Shown here in pieces: positions 1-11,178 of a DNA stretch of 64,000 nt; within the stretch, counting starts at the first letter, position 1; the number at the start of each line of letters is the position of its first letter. The notes beneath the pieces are model-generated. The model was given only the letters and a program-made list of their open reading frames with translations. It searched no databases and was not told where the DNA came from. Both the position numbers and the translations under genes were made by a program. Location of the stretch: positions 45,198,001 through 45,262,000 of the forward strand of contig OY292278.1 of assembly GCA_958496175.1 (NCBI GenBank), in the 5' to 3' direction. This DNA comes from Sisyra terminalis. Taxonomy: Eukaryota > Arthropoda > Insecta > Neuroptera > Sisyridae.

Positions 1-275
1 TAAAATATGATTTCTCTTCAAATTTGCAAATAGGTTTCCCAATTTTTTTTTCAACATATCTTTATTATTAAATAGTTGAGAACCTTTGAATTTACCAATT
101 GGGTTTGTGAATTTTTTTTTTTGTGATAAATGGAAAGATCATATATAAGTTTTATAGCGAAACTATTTTTTGTTTTTTTTTTTCGCAATACCTAACTTAA
201 AAGTATTTCAAAATAAAAATTAATTTTTGAATCTAGTACCGAAGACACGCCGACAGCTCCCGAACAAACCCGAGC

Positions 276-645
276 GCGTGTGACGTCATAATGTTAGTTG
301 TCACTCATTGCAGTTGATACAGAAATAATAAGTACAGTGTTTTGATTGATTTAATTCTGTTGTGATAGTTAAATATTGAAATATATATTGAAAATGTCGA
401 ACCTTAAAAGTTATCGTTCTTGTTTTGTACCATTATGAACGAATACTACAAAAACAACTCCTAACAAAATGTTTTTAAATGTTCCCCAAGATGGCAAACG
501 TCGAAATAAATTTATAATATTTATAAATAAATAACTAACGACTCGTTTTTTAGCAATAAATTTTCAATATTATTGTCTAGTCACGTGTAATAGCTGTAAA
601 CGCTGTACTGTTAATAAATAACTATAACATTATGACGTCACAACT
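276..645. mobile_element. Deleted THAP-type DNA transposon bounded by TGACGTCA inverted repeats
   Basis: The sequence TGTGACGTCATAATGTTA at about 279-296 is matched in reverse complement at 625-642, and the THAP fragment lies between them. The rest of the element would be missing. True ends and target duplication could not be fixed. The inference rests on the pairing of the repeats with a transposase fragment. Confidence 0.35.
394..510 (+). pseudogene. THAP-domain fragment of a DNA transposon (broken)
   Basis: From the ATG at 394 the frame reads MSNLKSYRSCFVPL, an in-frame TGA at 436-438 sits where the second zinc-binding Cys is expected, and the frame then continues TNTTKTTPNK... VPQDGKRRNK. 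The pattern C-x3-[C], then K-x-F-x-x-VP-x-D-x-x-x-R, is the N-terminal half of a THAP (C2CH) DNA-binding domain, known from P-element-like transposases and from host genes domesticated from them. The TGA is a one-base change from a Cys codon. The C-terminal part of the domain (Cys-x2-His) is absent, so this is a relic. Inverted sequences around TGACGTCA flank it at 280-296 and 625-642, which fits a deleted transposon. A host THAP exon is the alternative, but the stop argues against it. Confidence 0.5.
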
Positions 646-699
646 ATGGTGACCACTCATGGCGCGTTTATAGTCAAGTGATTTTTTTTAAATTTTATC

Positions 700-1950
700 A
701 ATTTTTAATCGTTTATAATTAATTGATTTTTTTTTAAGTTTTTTGCATTAAATATCAATATTATTAATAATAAAGTTTGAAAATACATGAAAAAAATCAA
801 TAATTGTTTTTTTCCAAAATCCCAATTGATTTCCAATGAATCTGAATGAATTCCAATGATTTTTTTTTATTTGGAGATTTTCGTCAATCTACATTTCATT
901 AGATAAAAAAGCTAATGAAAGCAAAAATTGATTATTTTTTTATTAAAACTGGACTTGCATTGCTTTCAAAGAAAACTACTTACTTGTATGTATTTTTATC
1001 GAAAAGCTTACGATTTTTATCTGATCAAGTCCACGAAATCGAGAAAACCTTTCCCAAGATTATTTCAATTCATGTCTTTTACGCTGTTTTTTTTCGGGTG
1101 TTACTCCATTTCCTAAGCGATAAATCACAAAATATTTTCCACCGTCATTTTCAAGCTCTCGAGAATTCGAAGCAAAAAAACAAAAAAACTTAAGAGAAAA
1201 TTGATGTTACTTTATGTTGAATGACATACAAACACCTATGAGGTGTCAAGGTGAACTTTAAAAACATGAAAACTATTTCTTTAGATGGAAACTTTGGATG
1301 GATTTGACAGTGTTGTGGTTGTAATATTCCACAAGAAGCACGTTGTAATTTATATGGTTCGAAAAATTTTGTTGAAATTCATAATTGAATGTCGATTTAA
1401 AGCAGAGATCTAGAACTGGGGAGCTTTTGGATTGATATAAAATTAACAATTAGTTATAAAAATGGTCAAAAATTTCCGATTTCATATTATATTATATATG
1501 TACGTTCTTTATTTGTAAATTGATTATGGTTTCAAGCTCATCAATTGGACTATTTTTTTATTGACTTTGGTCAACGTTTTATTAAAATTTTCACTGAAAA
1601 ATTATCCAAAAATACACAAAAGAGGCAATTTTTTAAAATTTTGCTGCCTTAAATCGTAAAAATCTAATCAAAGTTTGACTACTTCGAAAAACTATGATAA
1701 TTTTTAAAAGGGGTTTATATAAGTGAACATTAAAAGATGTTAATTAACGCCAGATATTAATTTTTATATAGGTGATTTGCACGCCAGATTTAAACATTTA
1801 ACTCCAAAATAGACGTATAATTTAAGTATAAAACGATAACACAAGTATGTACTAAATAGAATTAAAAACGCTAAATAGCATACATTTTGAGGTCAAAAAA
1901 GTAAATTTATTGAATAATTAATGCTTTCTTTGCTTTTTATGGGTGTTCAT
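700..1950. other. A+T-rich intron sequence, nothing recognised
   Basis: Long A and T runs and short phenylalanine/lysine-rich frames only. No domain, splice-framed exon or repeat boundary was seen. Confidence 0.6.
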
Positions 1951-2853
1951 TACACTGATTCAAAAAAAATGATGATTTTTTTTTTAATTATATCGAAAAT
2001 ATTGTTGGGAAAGACAAAAAAAAATCCTGTGAAAGTTTAAGCTCTTCATATTAATATTAAGAGGTGCCGCATCGCAAATTTCGATTTTCCATTTAAATAA
2101 CATGGGAACAATATTCTTTTGCACTTTGGAATTTTATAGCTCACGTTGGGGACAATATTTCGGAATGACTAAGGTATATTCTTATAGAAAATTGAACGAT
2201 CTACAAAAAAGGTCTCGAACAAGTTTTTGATATATTTATTCCTTCAAAAGTTATTCGAGGTCAAAGTTGAACTAAAGAGAAATTTAAATATTGTTTCAAT
2301 TTTTTGACGCAACCATCAATTTTATGAGAAAATTTTATAGGTCGTCATTTTTTGTGGAGCATTTTTTTTCTATAACTTATCTCTATAGAAGTTTTCGATA
2401 TTTTTCACAGGTCCTAAGTTATTTGGATTAAACTGAAAATTCCCTTAATTATTATATTTTTAACAAAAAAAATATTTTTTCTTATTTAAATTAAATAACT
2501 TAGGACCTGTGAAAAATATCAAGAACTTTTATAAAGATAAGTTATAGGAAAAAAAGTGCTCTACAAAAAATGATCAATAAAATTTTCTCATAAAATTGAT
2601 GGTTGCGTCAAAAAATTGAAAAAAATATTAAAATTTCTCGACTTCAACTTTGACCTCGAATAATTTTTGAAGGAATAAATATATCAAAAACTTGTTCAAG
2701 ACCATTTTTGTAGATCGTTCAATTTTCTACAAGAATATACCTTAGTCATTCCGAAATATTGTCCCCAACGTGAGCTATAAAATTCCAAAGTGCAAAAGAA
2801 TATTGTTCCCATGTTATTTAAATGGAAAATCGAAATTTGCGATGCGGCACCTT
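1951..2853. mobile_element. Foldback element, family FB1, right end truncated
   Basis: The two halves are near-perfect reverse complements around an axis near 2450. For example, GCCGCATCGCAAATTTCGAT near 2065 is mirrored near 2830, and TAACTTAGGACCTGTGAAAA near 2500 mirrors the sequence just before the axis. A second copy at 43256-44268 keeps both ends. Compared with that copy, this one loses its last ~100 bp on the right, stopping after the GCGGCACC segment at about 2853. No coding capacity is visible. It is a non-autonomous DNA element with very long inverted repeats. Confidence 0.8.
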
Positions 2854-3392
2854 AACTTTGAGATCAAATCGGCAAGGGTTGTCGTTGTTCGATAGCGATA
2901 ACATTTAATTTTTATGTTATTTGGGTCCAATAAAAAAAAAATAAAGGGTATGCCCATCGAAATTCGAAAATAAATTTTTTGCCTTTATAGCTTGGGACAC
3001 CCTATTGTACATATAAAATAACATACATGTACTGTACAACTGTACTATATGTACTGTACATATTATTACACAATAATAAAAGAATTGTTCCCTCTTACTA
3101 TCTGGTGTAAAACACACTTTTTAAACGTGATTTTTACCTTGATTTTTCGACGTATATTTAAATCGCAGCCTTTTTTAAAAAGCTCCACTTTCTATACTTA
3201 TCGCCATCTAGGTACATAATTATGAATCTATATCAGAAAAAGCTCAATTGGTTTTGCATTTTAATTTTGAAATATCATTTTATAATGACTCCTCAATGTT
3301 TATGACTCCAATATTAGAAAAATCGACAATTTAGTCTCCACCTAAATGTGCCAGTTGTTTAAGTATATTTAAATTTTCGAAAAGAAATTTAC
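2854..3392. other. STK32-like gene intron downstream of the 3393-3700 exon
   Basis: A run of short palindromes made from TGTACAGTACAT-like units lies at about 3008-3064. No next kinase exon (C-lobe end) was found here or anywhere down to position 1, so it should lie outside the window. Confidence 0.5.
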
Positions 3393-3700
3393 CTTGGACA
3401 ATAAATCGACTAAACTATCCGACCAAGCGTTCGGATAGAGAATTCCGTTGAGGAATAGAGATCGAACTTCTTGGATACTGGTCGCTGAATGAATATCAAA
3501 AGGCCTCACTCCTCGCAACATTTCGTAGGCGACCACCCCCAATGACCACCAATCGACCGGATAACTATATCCCACACAAATATCCAACGCACAATCGAAA
3601 ATTTCTGGAGCAATATAAGGTTTCGTGCCACTCATGGACGTCGCCAATTGATTGTGGTCCAAAACTGTTGCAATATTAAAATCGGCTATATGCACATGAC
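3393..3700 (-). CDS. STK32: STK32/YANK-family kinase, exon for activation segment and C-lobe
   Basis: The last of three exons in transcription order. It encodes 102 full codons beginning HVHIADFNIATVL. Visible landmarks are DFN (the DFG position; Asn is typical of the STK32/YANK family), SGTKPY before IAPE (the APE motif), DWWSLGVVAYEMLRG (subdomain IX) and IHSATSIQEVRSLFLNG followed by YPNAWS. The acceptor is TTTGTTGCAG ending at 3701 and the donor is AAG|GTAAAT with GT at 3392-3391. The first two bases complete a Gly codon begun in the 29021-29058 exon, and the exon ends in phase 0. STK32 kinases are AGC-like Ser/Thr kinases; the substrate is not deducible here. The frame is open and the catalytic residues are kept, so the gene appears functional. 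Confidence 0.95.
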
Positions 3701-5066
3701 CTGCAACAAAGAAAATTTCTTTAGTCAAATACAGAAATCTTTTCTTAACAATTTGGCCAATTTTGGCCGTAAAAATTAAGAACTTCCCATTAACCAAGAT
3801 TCCTGAAAGAAATTAAAAATTCTCAATTGAATTAAACCAATTCCGGAATTTTTCCCAACAAAGCTATCGCTTTTTATGACCTTTGAGTTTAACCCTTTGG
3901 CATGGGCAACTCATATAAGACAAACGTTTTCAAAATTTAATGAAATTGGTCCCAAATCTTATTTCATTTAAAATGCAAATTAGTTATGTGTCTCTCTCAC
4001 TCTCATCCAAAGTTTCGACAAAGCCCAGTGGAGAATAAAACAAACCTTTACATCTTAGCTTTATTTATGATTGCAATCATAATCTTAATGAAATATTTGC
4101 CCTATTAAAATTACATAGTTAGCCTCCATGTTGGTACATGACGGCGACGGGCGTCATATGTAGAATAAAAAAAAAACACATAAATTATATTTACCCCAAG
4201 CGTTTCATAATCCAATTTCATGTTTAATTTTGAAATAGAAAATGTATATTCCCAAAACCGTCAAGTTTGAAAAGATAAAGCCACACAAAAAAGCGGAAAA
4301 GTCGATGGCGTATATGGCGGCAAAAGTGGTGTATGGAGTATTTAATAGGTTTCCAAGTGTGTAGTTTATCAGCATGGCTCAGACTATGAATAATCTTAAT
4401 ATACATAAATAGGGGTGGAGAGTTTTGTTGGAAATTACGTTTTACAGTATTACGTCATCACATGTTATTATTGTAAATATTAGACAAGGGTTCGTAGTCG
4501 TGTGGAAATGGAGTTGGGGAATTTGGATTAAGAGGGTCAAAGAATTTTTAATAAATATTTTAGAGCGGCAAGCGGGAAAATTTATTATTTCTGGAATTCT
4601 ATGCACAGGACGTTCGTTATGGTGAATTATGAAAATAAGAAAACTAAATGAGCTTTTTCTGTTCAGCATCACAGCTTTTGTTTCACCTTTGTTTCGATAA
4701 AATAATAAATATCTCGAAGAAATATACTGGATAGATAAGTCGCTGATTAAATTTAAGGGATTACTGAAAGCCGTGGATTTTCCCACATCAATTTTTCCAT
4801 ATATTTTATTCTAGTTCGAAAATTATATTAGTAATTAAGAGTTTAATTCATTTAAATTTCATATAAGATAAACTTCATCAAAAAAATCGAAGATTAAGAC
4901 GCTCTAAGATGATTTTTTTATTGATAACTGTGGATTTTTGTTTCCCTGATAAAATTTTAAAAAATAAAAAAATGGATGAGAAATTGGTTTCGCGTTTGAG
5001 GCGATATATTTTGGAGAAGATAATAAACACATTTCTAGTTATCCAATCTAGCAGAAATTTTGCCCA
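3701..5066. other. STK32-like gene intron, no recognised element
   Basis: Part of the 25.3-kb intron between exons 29021-29058 and 3393-3700. Several unrelated short frames were read and rejected. Nothing resembling a domain or a paired repeat was seen. Confidence 0.5.
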
Positions 5067-5222
5067 TTAACATGCTAGTACAGTCGAATAAGTGAAATTT
5101 ATTAATTTAATCCCCAAAAAGAATAAAGATTTTTTTTTAATAATGGATAGATAAGGTTCCAAATATGATTTCTGCCAAAAAAACAAAAAAAAATCCGTCA
5201 CCGGGAAGCACCTTGTCCCCTT
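5067..5222 (-). repeat. Dispersed repeat, inverted match to 40870-41025
   Basis: Reading the minus strand, the segment containing CAAATATGATTT, CCCCAAAAAG and GTGAAATTTAT follows the same order as the sequence at 40870-41025 on the other strand, with moderate divergence. The class is unknown. The 40-kb copy is part of a longer unit related to 61790-62110. Confidence 0.5.
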
Positions 5223-5526
5223 AAAAACAAAAAAAAAATAGTAATTATCAAAATAAAATCTGAAGGTATTCTGTACAAAAAAGATTCTTAAAAAAATTTC
5301 TTTATGTCCCGAAATTAATGGGGAAATGACAGTTGAAAACATACAAAAATTTACATTTTCAAAAATCATCTTACGTTATTTTTGATATTTCTGAAATTAA
5401 TTGTAATTTTAGATAAAATCGGAAACCAAATAATTTCTTTATTTTTACGAAAAATTTTCATTTTTAGGAAAGTTCTAAGATTTACTAGATCTTAAGTAAC
5501 TACTTGTTTCAAGCAAGAGCAGAAGG

Positions 5527-7640
5527 ACTTATACTTTCGATTGGCATCCTTAAAAACCAAATCAAAAATTTGACGATTTTCGTGCAAAATCAACGATGGT
5601 TAACCCACGATTTTTTTGCGGAAAAGTTGTTTTGTTCCGAATTCAAAGTAGATTATTATATTATCGTTTAATACATTGTTTCGAACCCGAAATCGTATTT
5701 CGTTCGAAAATCATTCCTTATTTAACGATGTCACATGAAGTGGCGTAGCTAGGTAACCAAGGGCCCTGGGGCAAATTTAAAAATGGGGCCCCACTGCTAT
5801 GTAAACTGATTAGGATTTATCAAATAAAAATAGAAAATATACAAAGACTTTAAAAATGCAAAGCTACTTAAGCTCTGTTTTGTGCACTGCAGGGCAGGTA
5901 ATAAAAATATTAAACAGTAACAACATAAATTACAATTAATACTTGGTGTAGGAGAAATTTGCAAAAGTTCAGTTCGATCGAGATTTCTGGTAAGGATTCG
6001 AGGGCTCTCTGAGTTTGAGGGCCCCGGGGCACTGCCCCGCCTAGCTCCTACGTAGCTACGCCACTGGTCACATGCGATTGAAGTTTGGATGGTTTGATGA
6101 TTTCTTCTGCCACTTTGATGGTCGATTTCGACCATTAAACGTGGTTTGTTTCCGGAAAAATGTGTACATCATGTACGAGTGAACTTATATTTTTGATTGG
6201 CATCCTTAAAAACTAAATAAAAAATTTGACGATTTCGTGCAAAATCAACGATGGTTAACCCACGGTTTGTTTTGACGAAAAATTTTCTTGTTTCGAATTC
6301 GAAGTAGATTATTGTATTATCGTTTGATACATTGTTTCGAACCCGAAACTGTATTAGGTTCGAAAATCATCCCTTATTTAACGATGTTACATGCGATTGA
6401 AGTTTGGATGGTTTATTTCTTCTGCCACTTTGATGGCCGATTTCATCCCCTAAACGTGGTTTGCTTTCGGAAAAATTTGCATAGCATGTACGGGTGAACG
6501 TATATTATCGACAATTTGACGATTTTCGTGAAAAATCAACGATGGTTAATCCACGGTTTTTTTTAACGAAAAATCTTTTTGTTTCGAATTTGAAATAGGT
6601 TGTTATATTATCGTTTAATACATTGTTTCGAGCACGAAACTATATTTGGTTCAAAAATCATCCCTTATTTAACAATGTTACATGCCATTGAAGTTTGGAT
6701 AGTTTGATTATTTCTTCTGCCACTTTGATGACGGATTTCATCCCTTAAACGTGGTTTGTTTTCGGAAAAATTTGCACAGGATGTACGGGTGGACTTATAC
6801 TTTCGATTGGAATGCTTAAAAACCAAATCGAAAATTTGAGAATTTTCGTGAAAAATCAACGATGGAAATCCATGGTTTTTTTTGGCGAAACTTTTTTTTC
6901 GTTTCGAATTCGAAATAGATTATTATATTATCGTTTAATACATTGGTACAAACCCGAAACTGTCTTTGGTTCAAAAATCATTCCTTATTTAACAATGTTA
7001 CAAGCGATTGAAGTTTGGATAGTTTGATGATTTCTTCTGGCACTTTGATGGCCAATTTCATCCCTTAAACGTGGTTTGTTGTCGGAAAAATTTGCACAGC
7101 ATGTACGGGTGGACGTATACTTTCGATTGCCATCCTTAAAATCCATTTTATAAATTTGACGATTTTCGTGAAAAATTAATGATTGTTAACCCACGGTTAT
7201 TTTTGGCGAAAAATCTTTTTGATTCGAATTCGAAGTAGATTGTTGTAATATCGTTTAATACATTGTTTCAAACGCGAAACTGCCTTTGGTTCGAAAATCA
7301 TCCCTTATTTTAAGATGTCACATACGATTGAGGTTTGGATGATTTGATGATTTCTTCTCCCACTGTGATGACCGATTTCATCCCTTAAACGTGGTTTGTT
7401 TTCGGAAAAATTTGCACAGGATGTACGGATGGACGTATATTTTCGATTGGCATCTTTAAAGTTTGACGATTTTCGTGAAAAATCAACGATGGTTAACCCC
7501 CGGTTTTTTTGGACGAAAAATTATTTATTTCGAATTCGAAAAAGATTGTTATGTTATCGTCTAAACTGTATTTGGTTCGAAAATCATCCCTTATTTAACG
7601 ATGTTCCATGCGATTGAAGTTTATATGGTTTTATGATTTC
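5527..7640 (+). repeat. Tandem array, ~321-bp unit, about 6.4 copies
   Basis: The landmark GATTGAAGTTTGGAT recurs at about 6075, 6397, 6685, 7005, 7327 and 7612. The landmark TTTGACGATTTTCGTG or a close variant recurs at about 5571, 6228, 6511, 6835, 7158 and 7464. Full units are 320-322 bp. The 6397 and 7327 units are about 285-288 bp because they lack a segment near the sequence GGCATCCTTAAAAACC. The first unit is split by a hAT element at 5738-6066. Frames inside the array are repeat shadows without domain content. The array resembles a short satellite block. Confidence 0.85.
5738..6066 (-). mobile_element. Non-autonomous hAT element with 8-bp target duplication
   Basis: Terminal inverted repeats read (A)AGTGGCGTAGCTAGG on the left and GTAGCTACGCCACTG on the right. 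The expected terminal base is C (CAGTG, fitting the hAT consensus YARNG), so the first base is mutated. The element is flanked by GTCACATG at 5730-5737 and 6067-6074. Neighbouring array units carry the uninterrupted sequence around a single GTCACATG or close variant, so the empty site is visible. Related copies at 12433-13144 and 54755-55449 are about 700 bp, so this is an internally deleted form. Confidence 0.9.
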
Positions 7641-9394
7641 TTCAAAATAATGTTTGGGACCTCATCTATTAATTATTAGTAAAATTGGTTTCTACTTAAT
7701 TTTGGTGAGAGCATATGCTGAAACGATTGTACTACAAATGTTTCGATTATAGAAAATAACGTTAGTAAATAAAATGTTATCAAGAGTTGAATATAAAGGA
7801 TTTAATATGAAAACTTTGTTTAAAATTAATTTCAACATTTATTATTTTGAGAATAACTGAAAACAGTTAGCTTCTTCAGCATTTTCTGCCTTAAACTGTT
7901 TAAATATTTTCTGGATTTTTCCTTAGCCTAGTCCTATTGCCATCTGTTCACCGTTTTAGTTTTACCAACATTTTTACCAATTACCCTATTAATTTTCTTG
8001 TCATATCTTTTCTAAATGCAAAGGACTATTGGTCAATTTTCTAACAGTAGATCGATGTTAGATTGACTTATTTTTTTGATAAGTTGTTGATATCCATAGA
8101 TTATCTTGAAGTTTATTTTTCCCAACAGAGATCAGTCATTTGCTGCTGCCTTGAGGTTTATTAATATCGGGAGACTAAGCTTGTGGTGCGTTATGCCCTT
8201 TTTTATGAAAATGGCCAAGCCTCCGGAGGTATACGAAAACTGAAAGATATCTTAGAAAAATATGATTGATTTTTTGTTTCTAAATATTTACATAGTTATT
8301 CTTTAAGATAAAAATAAAAATCGGTTAGAGAAAACCAATTTTAATTATAGATTCTCATTTGATATGTTTCGTAGACTAAAATGCGTAAAATCATTTTTTT
8401 TTTCGCCGTAAAACTCTTGTGGAAAAATATTTATGTTCACGGAAAATTTTGCGGCCATTAACTCGTTCACAAAGATTTCCTTTCACCCGAATATTTATTG
8501 ATATTATGTGGTGAAAAACGGAGCAAACATAAAATGAAAAGAAAAGAATTGTATGAATGTATAGGTACCCACTGTAAATTGTATATATAGATAATGAAGA
8601 TGAATATCGTATACTTTATAGCAAACACAACAAATAATAAATCTAAACTATAAAAGAAATAAAGAGAGCCGGGAGTGTTTGTTTTAAATAAAAGTGATAT
8701 AAAAAGGAAAATCGTAAATAGAAAATTACAGAAACGTTTCATTTCTCGAACAAAAATAAAATGTACGCTAAAGAAAAAAAAATATACAAATGTTAACATC
8801 GACAGAGAGCAGTGTGTATTCGTTTCACTTTAAAGCTCTACGATTAAAAAACATATATATTTTTTCGAGTTGATTGTTCCAAATAAAATCAGAATGCTTA
8901 AAGTGATGGAATTTATCGGTTTAATCTGTATGAGAAGTATTTGTTATGTTTGAGATTGTAGATTAATATGATTTTCGCTTGGGTTTGAGAATATATTTTA
9001 TTTTCTTTTATGTGAGAAAATTAAATTACTTATACAGAAGATCCATAAACTTTCGTTTCACGTACTCTACGCGAAGTGTGAGAATAAAATTTTGATGCGA
9101 GCTTTTAACTTTGTCGTTTATGATTTTCACTTTCAACTTGAAGATATAATCTCAAGATGTGTTATTTTAAAATTTGTTTTTGACAAATCAATGAATTGAT
9201 TATTTTCTTTTAAATTGAATTTTAAATTAATTTTTTTAATTAATTAATTTTGTAATGCTTTATTTACTTGGGCAATGATAATGTAATCTGAGAAGTATTT
9301 ATAAATGTTCATTAAAATTAGGCTATCCGTAATTATTTTTATATTTTGCATAGATAATTGAGTAAACTATAATACATATCTTTAATATGACCAC
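7641..9394. other. Intron, nothing recognised
   Basis: The start (7645-7700) resembles part of the dispersed repeat of 5067-5222. The rest is A+T rich without coding or repeat structure that I could support. Confidence 0.45.
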
Positions 9395-9831
9395 TAGGGT
9401 GGTCCTTAATCGGGGTGTTTTTGAATTTCTTTGCTCCCAGGAGCTCAAATGCTTTCAAATTGATAAAAAAAAAAATCCCTGAAAATTTGAGCTCTTAATA
9501 TTAACTTTAAGATAGTCCGCTTTCCAACTTAAGTTTCTTATGGAAATAACGTGGGAAAAATTTATTTTTTTCTTTAGGATTCCATAACTCAGCGACAAAT
9601 AAATCGAAAGTAACTAATCGCGTTATGTTTATTGTAAATTTAATGCTCTACAAAAAAGACCTTTTATGATTTTTCGCTAAATCTATTGGCTTAAGAGTTA
9701 TTCAAGCTCAAAGTTTAATTATAATATAATTATTAATATTATCTACTATAACTATTAAGTAAATACTTATTTTTATGAAATATATCAAATTCCTCATGCA
9801 AAATTTTTATTTATGATCAAAAAGTACCAAA

Positions 9832-10850
9832 TTTTTTTTTCAAAATCCTTTATTGCCTTCTATATATTTACAATTTATATACTATGCAATGTGCTAACAA
9901 ATTTTGGTTGCTTATATATCACACTTGAGATGAAAACCGTAGTTTGACCCTGGTGTAGTATTTTCGAAACATGTTGAGAGGGCCTAACCAATGTTGGGAC
10001 TCTCTAAGAATTTGTTAGGAGTTCGCGAAGCCAACGTCGTTTCAGCCCAAGGTTTATAAATTACACAGGTTGCCCCATAAGAAAAAAAAAAGAAGATATG
10101 TACGAATTTCTTCTGGACACGTCACGTGGCGCATGAGGCCACCTGTGTATTTTATAAACCTTGGTTTCAGCCTACGTGGCATGTTGTCTGGATGAATTTC
10201 AGAGGAAATAATTTGGGCATTAGGGTTAGAATGGTCTACTAACTTGAAGTGGAATTTTTGGAATCGTTCTTGGACTAAGGTAGTGACAAACGGAAAGTTG
10301 AGATCATTTTGTATGATTCGGTTGTTAACATAATAAAGAGCATTGATTATTCGACGAAGGACTTTTGATTGGAAAGATTGGATAATTTGGATGTGGGATG
10401 GTTTTGCAGAGCCCCACAATTCTGCTCCGTAAGCCCAGATAGGTCGTCGTAGAGTTTTGTAAATGTTGAGTTAAGTTTTTGTATTAACTGAAGATTTAGG
10501 TCCTGAAAGTCTACGTAATAGTCCGTATCGTTGGTTTAGTATTTGTCTTTTGAATTTAATATGTGGGTTCCAGGTTAAGTGGCTGTCTAGGTAGAAGCCT
10601 AAATAACGAATCTTGGAAGCAATTGGTAAAGTGTCGTTGTCAAAGTAAATCGGAGGGTATGTCAGTCGTCTTAGCGTCAAGGAAACAAATACAATATTAT
10701 TCTTGTGATTTTCCACGACGTAGCTGTAGTAGTTCATCCTTTATTTTTTGTACTTGTTCATTGGCATCATATTCAATATTAGCTATATTACCAACTCTAC
10801 CATCTTTCCGTTGTTCAGTTACAAATGCATTATATTTTCATTGACCATTA
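9832..10850 (-). pseudogene. 5'-truncated Jockey-clade LINE: RT C-terminus, 3' UTR and poly(A)
   Basis: On the minus strand a frame from about 10737 reads YPPIYFDNDTLPIA, then KIRYLGFYLDSHLTW, then one in-frame TAA near 10470, then RRPIWAYGAELWGSAKPSH and KVLRRI. These are the diagnostic C-terminal RT and thumb motifs of Jockey-clade retrotransposons. A small hAT element at 10048-10164 interrupts the end of the frame. Beyond it the frame continues in Arg/Trp-rich sequence to a TAG at 10006-10004. A 3' UTR follows with AATAAA at 9854-9849 and a poly(A) run at 9840-9832. The 5' side is shifted and lost above about 10740. This is a dead copy, inserted in the spacer of foldback element FB2. Confidence 0.9.
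10048..10164. mobile_element. 117-bp hAT-type MITE inside the LINE
   Basis: Inverted ends CAAGGTTTATAAA at the left and TTTATAAACCTTG at the right fit the hAT YARNG terminus. Inner arms ACACAGGT/ACCTGTGT extend the pairing to about 23 bp with one mismatch. The direct repeat TTTCAGCC flanks it at 10040-10047 and 10165-10172, an 8-bp target duplication. Removing the element and one repeat copy leaves the LINE reading frame open to its normal stop. Confidence 0.85.
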
Positions 10851-11178
10851 TTGCCGCATTCTTATGCCAATAACTCTTAAGCCAATAGATTTAGCAAAAA
10901 ATCATAAGAGCTCTTTTTTGAAGAGCATTAAATTTACAATAAAAATAACGCGATTACTTACTTTCGATTTATTTGTCGCTGAGTTATGAAATTCTAAAGA
11001 ACATATTAAATTTTTCCCACCTTATTTCCATAAGAAACTTAAGTTGTTGGAAAGCGGACTATCTTAAAGTTAATATTAAGAGCTCAAATTTTCAGGCAAT
11101 TTTTTTTTATGAATTTGTAAGCATTTAAACCCCTGGGAGCAAAGAAATGCAAAAGCACCCCTATTAAGGACCACCCTA

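Larger units (their letters stand above)
9395..11178. mobile_element. Foldback element, family FB2 (TA-flanked), split by a LINE
   Basis: The ends read TAGGGTGGTCCTTAAT on the left and ATTAAGGACCACCCTA on the right, the TA possibly being the target duplication. The left arm runs to about 9720 and the right arm from about 10869. The arms are complementary over several hundred bases, including GAGCTCAAAT and the sequence around GCTAAATCTATTGGCTTAAG. A solitary right arm of the same family lies at 12241-12355. The middle is occupied by a Jockey-clade LINE 3' end. Confidence 0.85.

Noticed and set aside
915..1193. 92-codon plus frame rich in Phe, Leu and Lys
   Set aside because: Reflects A/T runs. 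No domain, no splice logic, no conservation with another copy.
1..3392. Downstream STK32 exon (end of kinase C-lobe)
   Set aside because: No minus-strand frame with an acceptor in phase 0 and C-lobe motifs was found.
4442..4786. 114-codon minus frame
   Set aside because: No recognisable motif or splice-framed continuation, and an opposing frame of similar length overlaps it.
8467..8799. 110-codon minus frame, very hydrophobic
   Set aside because: Phe/Ile-rich translation of poly(A/T) DNA; membrane-like character is compositional.
10563..10844. 93-codon plus frame with Cys-rich segment
   Set aside because: Opposite strand of the Jockey RT fragment; the minus strand carries the real motifs.
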